A stretch of 64,000 nucleotides of DNA from Novosphingobium sp. Gsoil 351 (GTDB lineage: Bacteria > Pseudomonadota > Alphaproteobacteria > Sphingomonadales > Sphingomonadaceae). Positions 53,408 to 62,462 of the stretch are shown here, piece after piece (position 1 is the first letter of the stretch; each line of letters starts with the position of its first letter). The stretch is from assembly GCF_009707465.1 (NCBI RefSeq), contig NZ_CP046120.1:2943501-3007500 (forward strand), in the 5' to 3' direction. A model generated the notes under the pieces. That model saw only the letters and a list, made by a program, of their open reading frames with translations. It had not been told where the DNA came from and searched no databases. The translations under genes and the position numbers were made by a program.

Positions 53408-54729
53408 TGGCCACCCGCGCCATTCCGCAACGCCACGGCGCACCCAAGATCGTCAAGGTCTTCGGCGCGGTCAACATCGGCAGCTTTCGCGTTTCGGCGA
53501 TGATCGTCGGGCTGTCCGAAACCGGCGAGATGATCGTGCTCGGCTCGGGCCATCGCGCCAGCCAGGGGGTCAAGCGTGGCTATGTCACCGATATGCAGGC
53601 CGCCACCCATGCGGTCCGCGACGCGATCGAGCGAGCCGAAAAGATCGCCGGGGTCTCGCTCCAGTCGGTATGGATCGGCTGCTCCGGGGCGGGGCTCGCC
53701 AGCACCCTGGCGCGGGTCGAGGTCGACATCGGCGGGCGGCGGATCGAGGCCGACGACATCGAGCACCTGCTCGTCGCCGGGCGCGAGGTGATCCAGCCCG
53801 ACGGGCGGATGGTGCTTCACGCCCAGCCCGCGCACTACACGCTCGACGGCGCACACGGCGTGTCCAACCCCAAGGGCCTCCATGCCGAACGGCTCGCGGT
53901 CGATATCCACGTGATGCTGGCCGACGGCGCGCCTGTCCGCAACCTCACCGAATGCGTCCAGAACGCGCACTTGGAGGTCGAGGCGGTGGTCGGCTCGCCT
54001 GTCGCGGCGGGGCACGCCTGCTTGACGCCGGAGGAGCGCGAATTGGGGGTGGCGCTGGTCGAGTTCGGGGGCGAGGTCACCAACGTCTCGGTCTACATGG
54101 GTGGGATGCTGCTGGGGATGACCGCGATCCCCTACGGTTCGGGCGACGTTACCGATGCCATCGCCAGCGCCTTCGGTATTCGCCGTTATCAGGCCGAACG
54201 GCTCAAATGCGTTCACGGGTCGGCGATCGCCAGCCCGACCGACCATCGCGAGATGGTTCCCGTCAACGCCCCCAATGATCCCGAACCCGGCGCGGTCGGC
54301 GCCGGGCCGGTGGCGCGCCACGCTGACGACAAGAACCGGATTCCGCGCGCCGAACTGGTCAGTGTGATGACCGTCCAGCTCGGTCAGTGGATGGAGGAAG
54401 TCGGGCGGGCATTGAAGGCGCTCGGGTTCACCGGCCAGCGCGGCCAGCAGATCGTGCTGACCGGCGGCGGCGCCGAACTTCCCGGCCTTGCCGATTTCGC
54501 GCAAGGGGCGCTGGGCAAGCCGACCCGCATCGGCAAGCCGCCGCAGATGACCGGGCTGCCCGAAGCCCACGCCACGCCCGGTTTCGCCACGCTGGCCGGG
54601 CTGGTGCTCTATGCCGCGGCCGACCCGGTGGACATCCGCAGCGTGGGACCGAGTTATACGCCGACCACCAAGTACACCGGTGTTGCGCTAGCGAGCCGGG
54701 TGGTCCGTGCGCTGAAGGAGTATTTCTAG
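53407..54729 (+). CDS. ftsA: Cell division protein FtsA
   Basis: A 440-residue actin-like membrane tether of FtsZ. FGAVNIGSFRVSAMIVG is the first phosphate loop (the usual Asp-Ile-Gly is replaced by Asn-Ile-Gly), with GVKRGYVTDMQAATHAVRDA, GCSGAGLAS and the second loop VALVEFGGEVTNVSVYMGG. QQIVLTGGGAELPGL is the adenosine motif. The C-terminal amphipathic helix is VVRALKEYF. ATG 53407 overlaps the ftsQ stop. Confidence 0.95.
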   Translation: MATRAIPQRHGAPKIVKVFGAVNIGSFRVSAMIVGLSETGEMIVLGSGHRASQGVKRGYVTDMQAATHAVRDAIERAEKIAGVSLQSVWIGCSGAGLASTLARVEVDIGGRRIEADDIEHLLVAGREVIQPDGRMVLHAQPAHYTLDGAHGVSNPKGLHAERLAVDIHVMLADGAPVRNLTECVQNAHLEVEAVVGSPVAAGHACLTPEERELGVALVEFGGEVTNVSVYMGGMLLGMTAIPYGSGDVTDAIASAFGIRRYQAERLKCVHGSAIASPTDHREMVPVNAPNDPEPGAVGAGPVARHADDKNRIPRAELVSVMTVQLGQWMEEVGRALKALGFTGQRGQQIVLTGGGAELPGLADFAQGALGKPTRIGKPPQMTGLPEAHATPGFATLAGLVLYAAADPVDIRSVGPSYTPTTKYTGVALASRVVRALKEYF

Positions 54730-54859
54730 CGGTGGAAGACGCGCCGAAGCCCGTCGCGCCTGTGGAAAAGGTTAATTTGCCTTTGCGTCGCCGATTCGTT
54801 CCGTGCCAAGCTGAAATCAACGTTTTACGCGGTCGTGCGCCGCCTCCGGGGAGACCCTC
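54730..54859 (+). promoter_or_regulatory. ftsA-ftsZ gap with the ftsZ ribosome site
   Basis: This is the only real gap within the dcw run (130 bp). GGGGAGA lies six bases before the ftsZ ATG, a strong Shine-Dalgarno sequence. A separate ftsZ promoter is likely here as in other alphaproteobacteria; a single GTTAAT (54772) resembles half a CtrA site, but a complete TTAA-N7-TTAA motif is missing. Confidence 0.4.
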
Positions 54860-56500
54860 ATGAGCATAAATATCGGCCCACCCAAAGTGGATGAGCTGCG
54901 CCCCCGGATCACCGTGATTGGGGTCGGCGGTGCGGGCGGCAACGCCATCGCCAACATGATCAACGCCGATATCGAAGGTGTCGACTTCATCGTCGCCAAC
55001 ACCGACGCCCAGGCGCTGAACAATTCGATCAGCGAGCACCGTATCCAGCTTGGACCGGACATCACCCAGGGCCTTGGCGCAGGGTCGCGCCCCGAAGTGG
55101 GCCGCGCCGCCGCTGAGGAAACCCTCGACGAGGTCGAGCGCGCGCTGGAAGGCGCGCACATGTGTTTCATCGCTGCGGGTATGGGTGGGGGCACCGGTAC
55201 CGGCGCGGCGCCGGTCATCGCCAAGGCCGCACGAGACAGGGGCGTGCTGACTGTGGGGGTGGTGACCAAGCCGTTCCTGTTCGAAGGCACCCGCCGGATG
55301 CGCGCCGCCGACGCGGGGATCGAGGAGCTGCAGAAGCACGTCGATACCCTGATCGTCATCCCCAACCAGAACCTGTTTCTGGTCGCCAAGGCCGAGACCA
55401 CCTTCAAGGAGGCGTTCAGCCTGGCCGACGAGGTGCTCCAGCAGGGGGTGCGCTCGATCACCGACCTGATGGTGATGCCGGGCCTGATCAACCTCGACTT
55501 CGCAGACGTCCGCTCGGTGATGGGCGAGATGGGCAAGGCGATGATGGGCACCGGCGAGGGCAGCGGCGAGAACCGCGCGCTCGAGGCTGCCGAGCGCGCG
55601 ATCTCCAACCCGCTTCTCGACGGCGTCTCGATGCAGGGCGCCAAGGGGGTGATCATCTCGATCATCGGCGGCGAAGACATGAAGCTGCTCGAAGTCGATG
55701 AAGCCGCCAACCACATCCGCGAGCTGGTCGATCCCAATGCCAACATCATCTGGGGTTCGGCCTTCAACCCCGATCTCCAGGGCAAGATCCGCGTCTCGGT
55801 CGTCGCCACTGGCATCGAGCAGAGCGCCGAGATGGCGCAGGAAGCCTCGCGTCCTTACGCTCTGCCCGGCACAGCGCGCGGGCCGGCGGTACCGACGTCC
55901 GTCGTGCCGCAGACCCTTGCCGCGCCCGAACCGGCTCCCGCGACAACATCGTGGAACCAGGCCGCCGATACAGGGCTGGCGGCTCCGACGGAATCGAGCG
56001 GGCACGAATTGCCCGGCGCCGAGGGCGGGTTCACGGGTACTCCGGACGCCGGCGATGCTGATAGCGACCAAAGCGCTGCGCACGCGGGCGGTGCGGCGGC
56101 CGAGGACGCGCTCGATCTCGAGCTCGAAATCGACGAGGGCCGCGCCGAGGAAGACCCGGTCCAAGATGTCAAGGAACCGACCAGCGGCTACGCTTCGCTT
56201 GAGAGGCTCTCTAGCTTTGGGCGCAAGTCGGTCGATGATGGCCTGCTGGGCACCGCCGATCGGTTAGTCGAGGAGGACGAAAACCTTGCGCCCAAGGTTT
56301 CGCGCGGGATTTCCCCGCTGGGCAAACCCGACGGCGGGTCTGGCGGCGGGGCGACGCTGTTCGAGCGAATGGCCAATCTTTCGCGCGGTGGACGCCAAGC
56401 CGGCCCCGACGCGGAAGAGGCGGAAGCGGACGAAGATACTGCGGAGAGCGGCGGATCGCTGAGCATCCCGCGCTTCCTGGGACGGCAGAACAATCAGTAA
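54860..56500 (+). CDS. ftsZ: Cell division GTPase FtsZ
   Basis: A 546-residue tubulin homologue forming the Z-ring. [16 protein letters not shown] and [18 protein letters not shown] (tubulin signature, about 108-122) bind [23 protein letters not shown] is the T7 loop. The globular part ends near residue 320. A disordered linker of about 210 residues, rich in Ala, Gly, Glu and Asp, leads to the conserved C-terminal peptide IPRFLGRQ that binds FtsA and other partners. The long linker is typical of alphaproteobacteria. Confidence 0.97.
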   Translation: MSINIGPPKVDELRPRITVIGVGGAGGNAIANMINADIEGVDFIVANTDAQALNNSISEHRIQLGPDITQGLGAGSRPEVGRAAAEETLDEVERALEGAHMCFIAAGMGGGTGTGAAPVIAKAARDRGVLTVGVVTKPFLFEGTRRMRAADAGIEELQKHVDTLIVIPNQNLFLVAKAETTFKEAFSLADEVLQQGVRSITDLMVMPGLINLDFADVRSVMGEMGKAMMGTGEGSGENRALEAAERAISNPLLDGVSMQGAKGVIISIIGGEDMKLLEVDEAANHIRELVDPNANIIWGSAFNPDLQGKIRVSVVATGIEQSAEMAQEASRPYALPGTARGPAVPTSVVPQTLAAPEPAPATTSWNQAADTGLAAPTESSGHELPGAEGGFTGTPDAGDADSDQSAAHAGGAAAEDALDLELEIDEGRAEEDPVQDVKEPTSGYASLERLSSFGRKSVDDGLLGTADRLVEEDENLAPKVSRGISPLGKPDGGSGGGATLFERMANLSRGGRQAGPDAEEAEADEDTAESGGSLSIPRFLGRQNNQ

Positions 56501-56566
56501 CGGGCAGGCTGCACACCTGTTCATCGGGGCGACGGGAAGGCCCTGCTAGGCGGCGCTGAATCGGAC

Positions 56567-56602
56567 GGCGGCGCGGCGGAGCGCGGCTTTCACCGCGCCG
56601 CC
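56567..56602 (+). promoter_or_regulatory. GC-rich hairpin abutting the ribosome site of the TPR/SPOR gene
   Basis: GGCGGCGCGG (56567-56576) pairs with CCGCGCCGCC (56593-56602), a 10-bp stem with a 16-nt loop. The Shine-Dalgarno sequence GGGAG (56603-56607) follows directly. It could act as an attenuator behind ftsZ or tune translation of the next gene. No U-tract. Confidence 0.45.
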
Positions 56603-56614
56603 GGGAGTGAGCGC

Positions 56615-58678
56615 ATGATCGCGGTTTCGCGGAAATTACGGATCCTCTGGACCGCGTCGCTGGCGCTTGCCGCGGTGCTCGCCGGGTTCGGTCCTGCGCG
56701 CGCGCAGCAGGATGATGCCGACGAACTGGATCCGGTCGCCCGCGCGCCATATTCGAACGCGGTTGTGCAGCCGCTGCCGAGCCAGCAAAGCTACCAGCTC
56801 AACGCTGCGCTTACCCGGCTGGCCGCCAACCCCCGCGATATCGCGGCATTGATCGACGCGGGCAACGCCGCGCTGGCCCTGGGCGACAACGACGCGGCGC
56901 TTGGCTTCCTCGGGCGCGCCGATCAGCTTTCGCCGGGCGATCCCAGGGTCAAGACCGCACTGGCGAGCGCGCTGGTCAAGAACGAGGACCCGTTCGCGGC
57001 GATTCCGTTGTTCGATGCGGCGGAACGCGCCGGAGCGCGCGACGGCACCCTCGCTGGGGATCGCGGGCTGGCGTATGATCTAGTCGGCGACAATTTCAGC
57101 GCCCAGCGCTATTATCGCCAGGCGCTGGCTACCGCCCCGGCCAGCGACGAGATCGTCCGCCGCCTCGCGCTCAGCCAGGCGATCGCCGGTGACCGCAAGG
57201 GTGCCGAAGCAACGCTCCTTACCCAATTGCGCCGCAACGATCCCGCCGCCTGGCGGACCCGCGCCTTCATGCTCGCGATTCTGGGCGATACCGAAGAGGC
57301 GGTAAAAATCGCCACCGGCACGATGCCGCGCGACCTCTCCGCCGCGATGATCCCTTATCTTCGCTACATGGGTCGCCTGACCCCCGCGCAGCAGGCCGCA
57401 GCGGCCAACTTCGGCCATTTTCCCCGCGCCGCCCAGATCGGCCGTGATGACCCGCGAGTGGCGCGCTACGCCGCTCTCAATCCTCGCAAGCCCCCGGTCC
57501 CGGTGGCTGCCGTGGCCGCCAAGAGCGATGCCAAAACCCGGAAATCCAAGAGCGATCGCCTGGACCGCCGCCGCGAGCGCGTGGCCGAGCGCGATCCCGG
57601 CACCAGGGGCATCATAAGTTCACCCCCGGTTGAAACCCGCAGGGTCGCGGCGGTTGCGGCCGGGCCAGCTCCGGCACCGGCTTCAGTTCCGCGCCAGCCC
57701 GTGTCGACGGTGCGGGTGGCCGCGGCGACTTTACCTCCGCCCAGATTCGTCCAGCCACCAGCCTACCGTCCGGCCCCGGTTCCAGCCTCAGCTCCGGCTC
57801 CGGCCTTAACTCCCAGCCCCGCGCAAGTGTCTGGACCGGCGATGGCGGGGCCTTCGCTCAGTCCGGCTGGCCCCCCGTCCAGCTTCGCGCTTTCTCCAGC
57901 GGCGGGCGCCGCGTTGCCGATCGCTGCCCCGACCTCGGGGCCTTCCGTCAATCCTCCGGTGACCGCTGCACAAGCGGCCGCGAGCAATCTCGATCTGGCG
58001 CGGCGCGCACAACTGGCGGCGGTCGAGCAAGCGCCGACTCCATTGCCTCCGCCGGTTGCTGTTCCGGCGATCTCTGCCCCGACCGTAGTTCCGCCCCCAC
58101 AAGTTCCGCCCGCGCCGGTGCCCGAGCCGCGCCGTGACCTGGCCGCCGTGTTCAGCGATTTCCGCCCCCCCGCCGAAGAGCAGCGGGCGGTCGAGGCGGT
58201 CGACCTCAGCAAGCTCCCGGCTCGGACCAGAAAGCCGACTTTGGCGGACGAGCGAGGGCCGATTCCCGACGCTCCGACTGGGACCCGGCGGATTGCCGCC
58301 GCCGATCCCGCGCTCTCGACGGCGGCCAAGAAGGGCATCGATCCGAAGACCGGCAAGCCGCTCAAGCTGGCGGAGAAGCCGACGAAACCGGTGGTACCGA
58401 GCCATCCCAGTCGGATCTGGGTCCAACTCGGGGTCGGGCGTGATAAGAGCGCGCTGGGCTTCGATTGGCGCAAGCTTGGCAAGGCGCAGGCCGACGTTTT
58501 CAAGGGTAAAAAGCCCTGGACCACGCCGTGGGGTCAGACCAACCGTCTGCTGGCGGGGCCATTCGAAACTCAGGCGGCGGCTCAGGCGTTCCTCAAGGAT
58601 GTCCGCAAGAAAGACAGCGACGCGTTCGTCTGGACCAGCCCGGCCGGGCAGGCGGTCGACGCGCTGGCGGCGAAGTAG
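56615..58678 (+). CDS. TPR and SPOR domain envelope protein
   Basis: A 687-residue exported protein. Signal peptide at 1-30 (ending ARA). TPR-like helical repeats at about 60-250 (NAALALGDNDAALGFLGRAD, GLAYDLVGDNFSAQRYYRQA). A proline/alanine-rich, low-complexity stretch at about 300-560. The C-terminal SPOR domain (about 600-685) is RIWVQLGVGRDKSALGFDWR and LAGPFETQAAAQAFLKDV. SPOR domains bind denuded septal peptidoglycan, which agrees with the position directly behind ftsZ. ATG 56615, GGGAG eight bases upstream. Confidence 0.85.
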   Translation: MIAVSRKLRILWTASLALAAVLAGFGPARAQQDDADELDPVARAPYSNAVVQPLPSQQSYQLNAALTRLAANPRDIAALIDAGNAALALGDNDAALGFLGRADQLSPGDPRVKTALASALVKNEDPFAAIPLFDAAERAGARDGTLAGDRGLAYDLVGDNFSAQRYYRQALATAPASDEIVRRLALSQAIAGDRKGAEATLLTQLRRNDPAAWRTRAFMLAILGDTEEAVKIATGTMPRDLSAAMIPYLRYMGRLTPAQQAAAANFGHFPRAAQIGRDDPRVARYAALNPRKPPVPVAAVAAKSDAKTRKSKSDRLDRRRERVAERDPGTRGIISSPPVETRRVAAVAAGPAPAPASVPRQPVSTVRVAAATLPPPRFVQPPAYRPAPVPASAPAPALTPSPAQVSGPAMAGPSLSPAGPPSSFALSPAAGAALPIAAPTSGPSVNPPVTAAQAAASNLDLARRAQLAAVEQAPTPLPPPVAVPAISAPTVVPPPQVPPAPVPEPRRDLAAVFSDFRPPAEEQRAVEAVDLSKLPARTRKPTLADERGPIPDAPTGTRRIAAADPALSTAAKKGIDPKTGKPLKLAEKPTKPVVPSHPSRIWVQLGVGRDKSALGFDWRKLGKAQADVFKGKKPWTTPWGQTNRLLAGPFETQAAAQAFLKDVRKKDSDAFVWTSPAGQAVDALAAK

Positions 58679-58852
58679 CTGCGTGGTGCGGGGTATCGTC
58701 CCCCGCGTGTCCACAGCTTTTGCACAGGCTTGTCGGGTTATGCCCAACCTGAGCAACGGCCCCGATTGCCCCGTGGCCGTCGGTGACGCCAAGCCGTCAA
58801 TACCGGCCGCGCGGCGTCGCGAGACCGGATCAGGAGACCGCAAGGCGTGCCG

Positions 58853-59353
58853 ATGAGTGACCAGCGCGAGATCGAAGATGGCGACGGTGCCCCCGTCGAC
58901 GTGCTCGCTTCGCTGTTCGATGCGCGTGGATGGGATTACGAATTCATCTCCGACGAGGAAATCCTCGGCGAAATCCAGGGCAGTTGGGCCAGCTATCAGC
59001 TCCGCGCGATCTGGCGGACCGAGGACAACGTCCTGCAATTGCTGTGTCTTCCCGACATCCGCGTGCCCGACGACAAGCGTGGCGGGGTCTACGAGGTGCT
59101 CAGCCTGATCAACGAGCAGGTTTGGCTCGGCCACTTCGATTTGTGGTCGAACGGTGGCGTCTTGCTGTATCGGCACGGCCTCATGCTGGGTGAGGACGGC
59201 CTTTTGACCATCGCGCAGGCGCAAACCGTGATCGAGGCGGCGATCGACGAATGCGACCGCTTCTACCCTGCGTTCCAGTTCATCCTGTGGGGCGACAAGA
59301 CCCCCGCCGAGGCCTTGGCGAGCGCGATGGTCGATGCGCAGGGCGAGGCGTGA
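58853..59353 (+). CDS. YbjN-domain protein (type III secretion chaperone-like fold)
   Basis: A 166-residue cytoplasmic protein. The YbjN fold is recognisable from WDYEFISDEEILGEIQGSWA, YQLRAIWRTEDNVLQLLCLP, YEVLSLINEQVWLGHFDLWS and IDECDRFYPAFQFILWG. Function is unknown; YbjN relatives are linked to stress and motility regulation. ATG 58853 has AAGG seven bases upstream; a GTG at 58847 is possible. proC follows after 7 bp, the usual sphingomonad pair. Confidence 0.85.
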   Translation: MSDQREIEDGDGAPVDVLASLFDARGWDYEFISDEEILGEIQGSWASYQLRAIWRTEDNVLQLLCLPDIRVPDDKRGGVYEVLSLINEQVWLGHFDLWSNGGVLLYRHGLMLGEDGLLTIAQAQTVIEAAIDECDRFYPAFQFILWGDKTPAEALASAMVDAQGEA

Positions 59354-59360
59354 TCCGCCC

Positions 59361-60146
59361 GTGAGAACCCTCCTCGTCGGCTGCGGCAACATGGGCCGGG
59401 CGCTGCTCGACGGATGGCTGGCGGCCAGGGTGCTGGCACCGGCAGAGGTCACCGTGCTCGATCCCCTGGCCACACCGCCCGAAGGCGTGGCGATCGTGCG
59501 CGAACCGCCCGCCGCGCGGTTCGATCTGGTCGTGTTGGCGATCAAGCCGCAGCAGTTCGGCGAACTTGCGCCGGATCTGGCGCCGCTGGCCGATGGAGCG
59601 CTGGTCCTCTCGATCCTCGCGGGGACGAGCTGTGCGCAACTGGCTGCCGGTCTTCCAGGTGCGCGAGTGGCGCGGATCATGGCCAACCTGGCCGCGGCGT
59701 TCGGCCAATCACCTGTCGCGCTGTTCGCCTCGCCGGGGATCCTGAGCGAACCCGACCGGGTGCTGCTCGACCGGCTCGGCGGCGCACTCGGCGAGCTGCA
59801 ATGGCTGACGAACGAAGAGCAGTTCCATGCCTTTATCGCGCTGGGCGGATCGGGTCCCGGGTTCGTCTATCGCCTGCTCGAGGCATTCGCCAAGGGCGGA
59901 GCCGAACTCGGCATCGAACCGGGCGCATCGGCCGCGATGGCGCTGGCGATGGTCCGCGGCGCCGGCGAACTCGCCGCTCGGTCGGGAGCGGATTTCGGCG
60001 AACTTGCGGCGCGGGTCGCCTCGCCCGGCGGCACCACCCGGGCGGGATTGGACGAACTCGAGCGCGATGGCGCGGCGGACAGGCTCGTCGCCGCCACTTT
60101 GCGCGCAGCCCGCGATCGCAGCGCGGAGATGGCCCGCAGCGGCTGA
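59361..60146 (+). CDS. proC: Pyrroline-5-carboxylate reductase
   Basis: A 261-residue NAD(P)H enzyme of proline synthesis. LLVGCGNMGRALLDGWLA is the nucleotide loop; LVVLAIKPQQFGELAPDL and MANLAAAFGQSPVALF fit the family. The end has VASPGGTTRAGLDELERDGA, the signature. The start is GTG 59361. Length is normal. Confidence 0.93.
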   Translation: MRTLLVGCGNMGRALLDGWLAARVLAPAEVTVLDPLATPPEGVAIVREPPAARFDLVVLAIKPQQFGELAPDLAPLADGALVLSILAGTSCAQLAAGLPGARVARIMANLAAAFGQSPVALFASPGILSEPDRVLLDRLGGALGELQWLTNEEQFHAFIALGGSGPGFVYRLLEAFAKGGAELGIEPGASAAMALAMVRGAGELAARSGADFGELAARVASPGGTTRAGLDELERDGAADRLVAATLRAARDRSAEMARSG

Positions 60147-60256
60147 TACAAATTGCGACAAGGGCGGATATACCGGATTCTCTTGAATTGGGCGGGCCAA
60201 CTCGCGATATTGACTGCACCGGCTTGTCGTTGCTCGGCGCCGGAAGGGAGTTTGAA

Positions 60257-61003
60257 ATGGCTAACTGGAACGATCCTCAGCCCACCAAAGTGGGCTTCGG
60301 CGGGTCTCCGACTTTGAACGGCGATGTGATCGGGCGTGCTGGCGCGATCGATCAGGGCCTGCGCAGTCATATGCTTTCGATTTACAACTACATGGCCTCG
60401 GGCGTGCTGCTCTCGGGCGCGGTCGCGTTGCTTTTCCAAGGCGTCGCGGCGCAGATGATGCTCGATCGCAATCCTTTGATGTGGCTGATCATGCTGGCGC
60501 CGCTCGGTTTCGTGTTCGCGATCAGCCTGGGCGCCAACCGTTTCTCGACCGCCACCCTTCAGGCGCTGTTCTGGGGCTTCGCGACGGTCATGGGCCTGTC
60601 GTTGTCGACGATCTTCGTGGTCTATACCGGGGCCTCGATCGCGACGACGTTCTTCGCCGCCGCCGCCGCCTTCGCAGGGCTCAGCCTGGTTGGCTATACC
60701 ACCAAAAAGGACCTGTCCGGCATGGGCAGCTTCCTGATCATGGGCGTTGTCGGGCTGTTGGTGGCCTCGATCATCAACATCTTTCTGAAATCGCCTGGGC
60801 TCTACTGGGCGATCAGCTTCCTCGGTGTACTGATCTTCGCGGGCCTGACCGCCTACGACACGCAGAAGCTCAAGCAGCAGTACGACTATGTCCGCGGGAC
60901 CGAATTCGCGGGCAAGGCAGTGGTGCTGGGCGCGCTGACGCTTTACCTCGACTTCATCAACATGTTCCAATTCCTGCTCAGCTTCATGGGCGACCGCCGC
61001 TAG
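60257..61003 (+). CDS. Bax inhibitor-1/YccA family membrane protein
   Basis: A 248-residue protein with seven membrane helices. After a soluble N-terminus (ANWNDPQPTKVGFGG) the helices run from about residue 35. LQALFWGFATVMGLSLSTIF and LTAYDTQKLKQQYDYV with the conserved aspartates of the BI-1 pore are present. BI-1 proteins leak Ca2+/H+ and are linked to membrane stress. ATG 60257 has GGAAGGGAG in front. An intrinsic terminator follows at 61035. Confidence 0.92.
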   Translation: MANWNDPQPTKVGFGGSPTLNGDVIGRAGAIDQGLRSHMLSIYNYMASGVLLSGAVALLFQGVAAQMMLDRNPLMWLIMLAPLGFVFAISLGANRFSTATLQALFWGFATVMGLSLSTIFVVYTGASIATTFFAAAAAFAGLSLVGYTTKKDLSGMGSFLIMGVVGLLVASIINIFLKSPGLYWAISFLGVLIFAGLTAYDTQKLKQQYDYVRGTEFAGKAVVLGALTLYLDFINMFQFLLSFMGDRR

Positions 61004-61034
61004 GCGCAGCTTTCGGCCGAGCACGGCACATCGT

Positions 61035-61070
61035 GCCCGGCGCGCCACCTGGCGCGCCGGGCATTTTCTT
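61035..61070 (+). terminator. Intrinsic terminator after the BI-1 gene
   Basis: GCCCGGCGCGCC (61035-61046) pairs with GGCGCGCCGGGC (61051-61062), a 12-bp stem with a 4-nt loop, followed by ATTTTCTTT. It is the clearest classical rho-independent terminator in the window. Confidence 0.85.
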
Positions 61071-61165
61071 TGCGTGCTCAAGCAGCTAGGGCTAAGGCTT
61101 AAGCTTAGAGACAGGCAGGCTGGTCCAGCCCTGCTGCGCCCTCGGGTGAGGATATTGGGGTTTCA

Positions 61166-62065
61166 ATGATCAGCTTCGAGTTTCGCCAGGCGCGCGCTGC
61201 CGCCACGATCCTGGGTGTAGTGCTGCTTTCGGCCTGCGCGACCAAGGCACCCCCGCCGCCTCCGCCTCCGCCGCCGCCGCCCGTCGAAGTCATCCCCTAT
61301 CGTCCGCTGCCGCCGTCCGGCGCGACCTACATCATGGTGATGCCGCCGCTCGGTCCGGACGGGAAGCATCTGACCGTCATTCGCGGGCTCAGCGACGACC
61401 AGCGCCTGTGGTATTTCCGCTCGGCCTGGAACGTTGCCGCGCTCAATTGCATCGGACCCGAATTTCAGCCGATCCTCGACGGCTACGGCACTTTCCTGAA
61501 AGGCAACGCGAAAGCGCTCAAGGCGGTCAACGCGCGCATCGACAAGGGTTTCCGCGCCGACTATCCGGCGGGCCGCGACGCGATCAAGGCGCGCGAGAAG
61601 CAGATGACCATCGTCTACAACTTCTTCGCGCTGCCGCCTGCGCGCGCCGGGTTCTGCCAGGCGGCGCTGCAGGTTGCGGCCTTGGCGGCGGCGATGCCCA
61701 AGCCTGATGCGATGGCACTTTCGGCGAACTTTCCGCTGTTCGAAGCGCCATTCGAAGCGTTCTTCAACGCTTACGACCAATACCAGCGCGATGCCGCGGC
61801 TTGGGATGCCCAGTACGGCGCCCGCTATGGCGCCTCGCAGCCGGGCTATGTGGCGGTTCAGGCAGCTCGCCTGAAGGGCATCCCGCAGGTCGGCCAAAGC
61901 AATCCGCTGACGACGACGACCATCACGCTCCCGCAGAGCGGGGTCGTGACCGATCAGGAAACCGGCGCACAGATCCCGGTGATCCCGGTTCCCAAGGAGC
62001 CGGCGGGCATACCTGTGGTTCAGCCAGTCCCGCAGGCCACTCCCAAGCCCGCCGCCAAACCCTGA
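61166..62065 (+). CDS. Proline-rich lipoprotein, unknown function
   Basis: A 299-residue lipoprotein. Signal with lipobox L-S-A-C at about residues 21-24 ([13 protein letters not shown]), followed by an uninterrupted run of eleven prolines (about residues 29-39). The body contains [20 protein letters not shown] and [20 protein letters not shown], seemingly helical, then a second proline-rich tail. The family appears restricted to sphingomonads; I do not recognise a function. The proline run may span the periplasm or cell-wall layer. Confidence 0.7.
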   Translation: MISFEFRQARAAATILGVVLLSACATKAPPPPPPPPPPPVEVIPYRPLPPSGATYIMVMPPLGPDGKHLTVIRGLSDDQRLWYFRSAWNVAALNCIGPEFQPILDGYGTFLKGNAKALKAVNARIDKGFRADYPAGRDAIKAREKQMTIVYNFFALPPARAGFCQAALQVAALAAAMPKPDAMALSANFPLFEAPFEAFFNAYDQYQRDAAAWDAQYGARYGASQPGYVAVQAARLKGIPQVGQSNPLTTTTITLPQSGVVTDQETGAQIPVIPVPKEPAGIPVVQPVPQATPKPAAKP

Positions 62066-62166
62066 TCGCCAGCCAAGACCCGCGCCACAAAGAGCTTTTC
62101 TTGCCGGGCGGGGTTCGCTAAGGCGCGCGCTCTTCGCGGGGTCCGCCTCGCCTGGGACACTGGAAC

Positions 62167-62242
<76 letters not shown>

Positions 62243-62400
62243 GTGTACCGATAGTTGCTCCATCGCGGACTGCGAACGGTGCCGTTCTGCGCTTCCGGTA
62301 CTCACGGCCTATAGGGCCGCTGCGCGCTGGTTCTCGAACGGCGCCATTCTCGGCTCGCGTTGAAGCAATTCTCGGCACACGGGCACACCCCGACTGTCGC

Positions 62401-62422
62401 TCGGCCTGAGCTTGTCGAAGGC
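62401..62422. repeat. Copy of a dispersed sphingomonad-type intergenic motif
   Basis: GCCTGAGCTTGTCGAAGGC is a partly self-complementary intergenic motif (GCCT/AGGC ends, core TGAGCTTGTCGAAG) often seen between genes in this group. Here it lies between tRNA-Ala and obgE. Only one copy is in the window, so its repeat nature rests on general knowledge. Confidence 0.35.
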
Positions 62423-62462
62423 GTTGCGCGACATTTCCCTCGATTCAAGCTAGCGACATTCC

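Noticed and set aside
54730-54859. A full CtrA-binding site before ftsZ
   Set aside because: Only one TTAA half is present; the second half at the proper N7 distance is TTGC.
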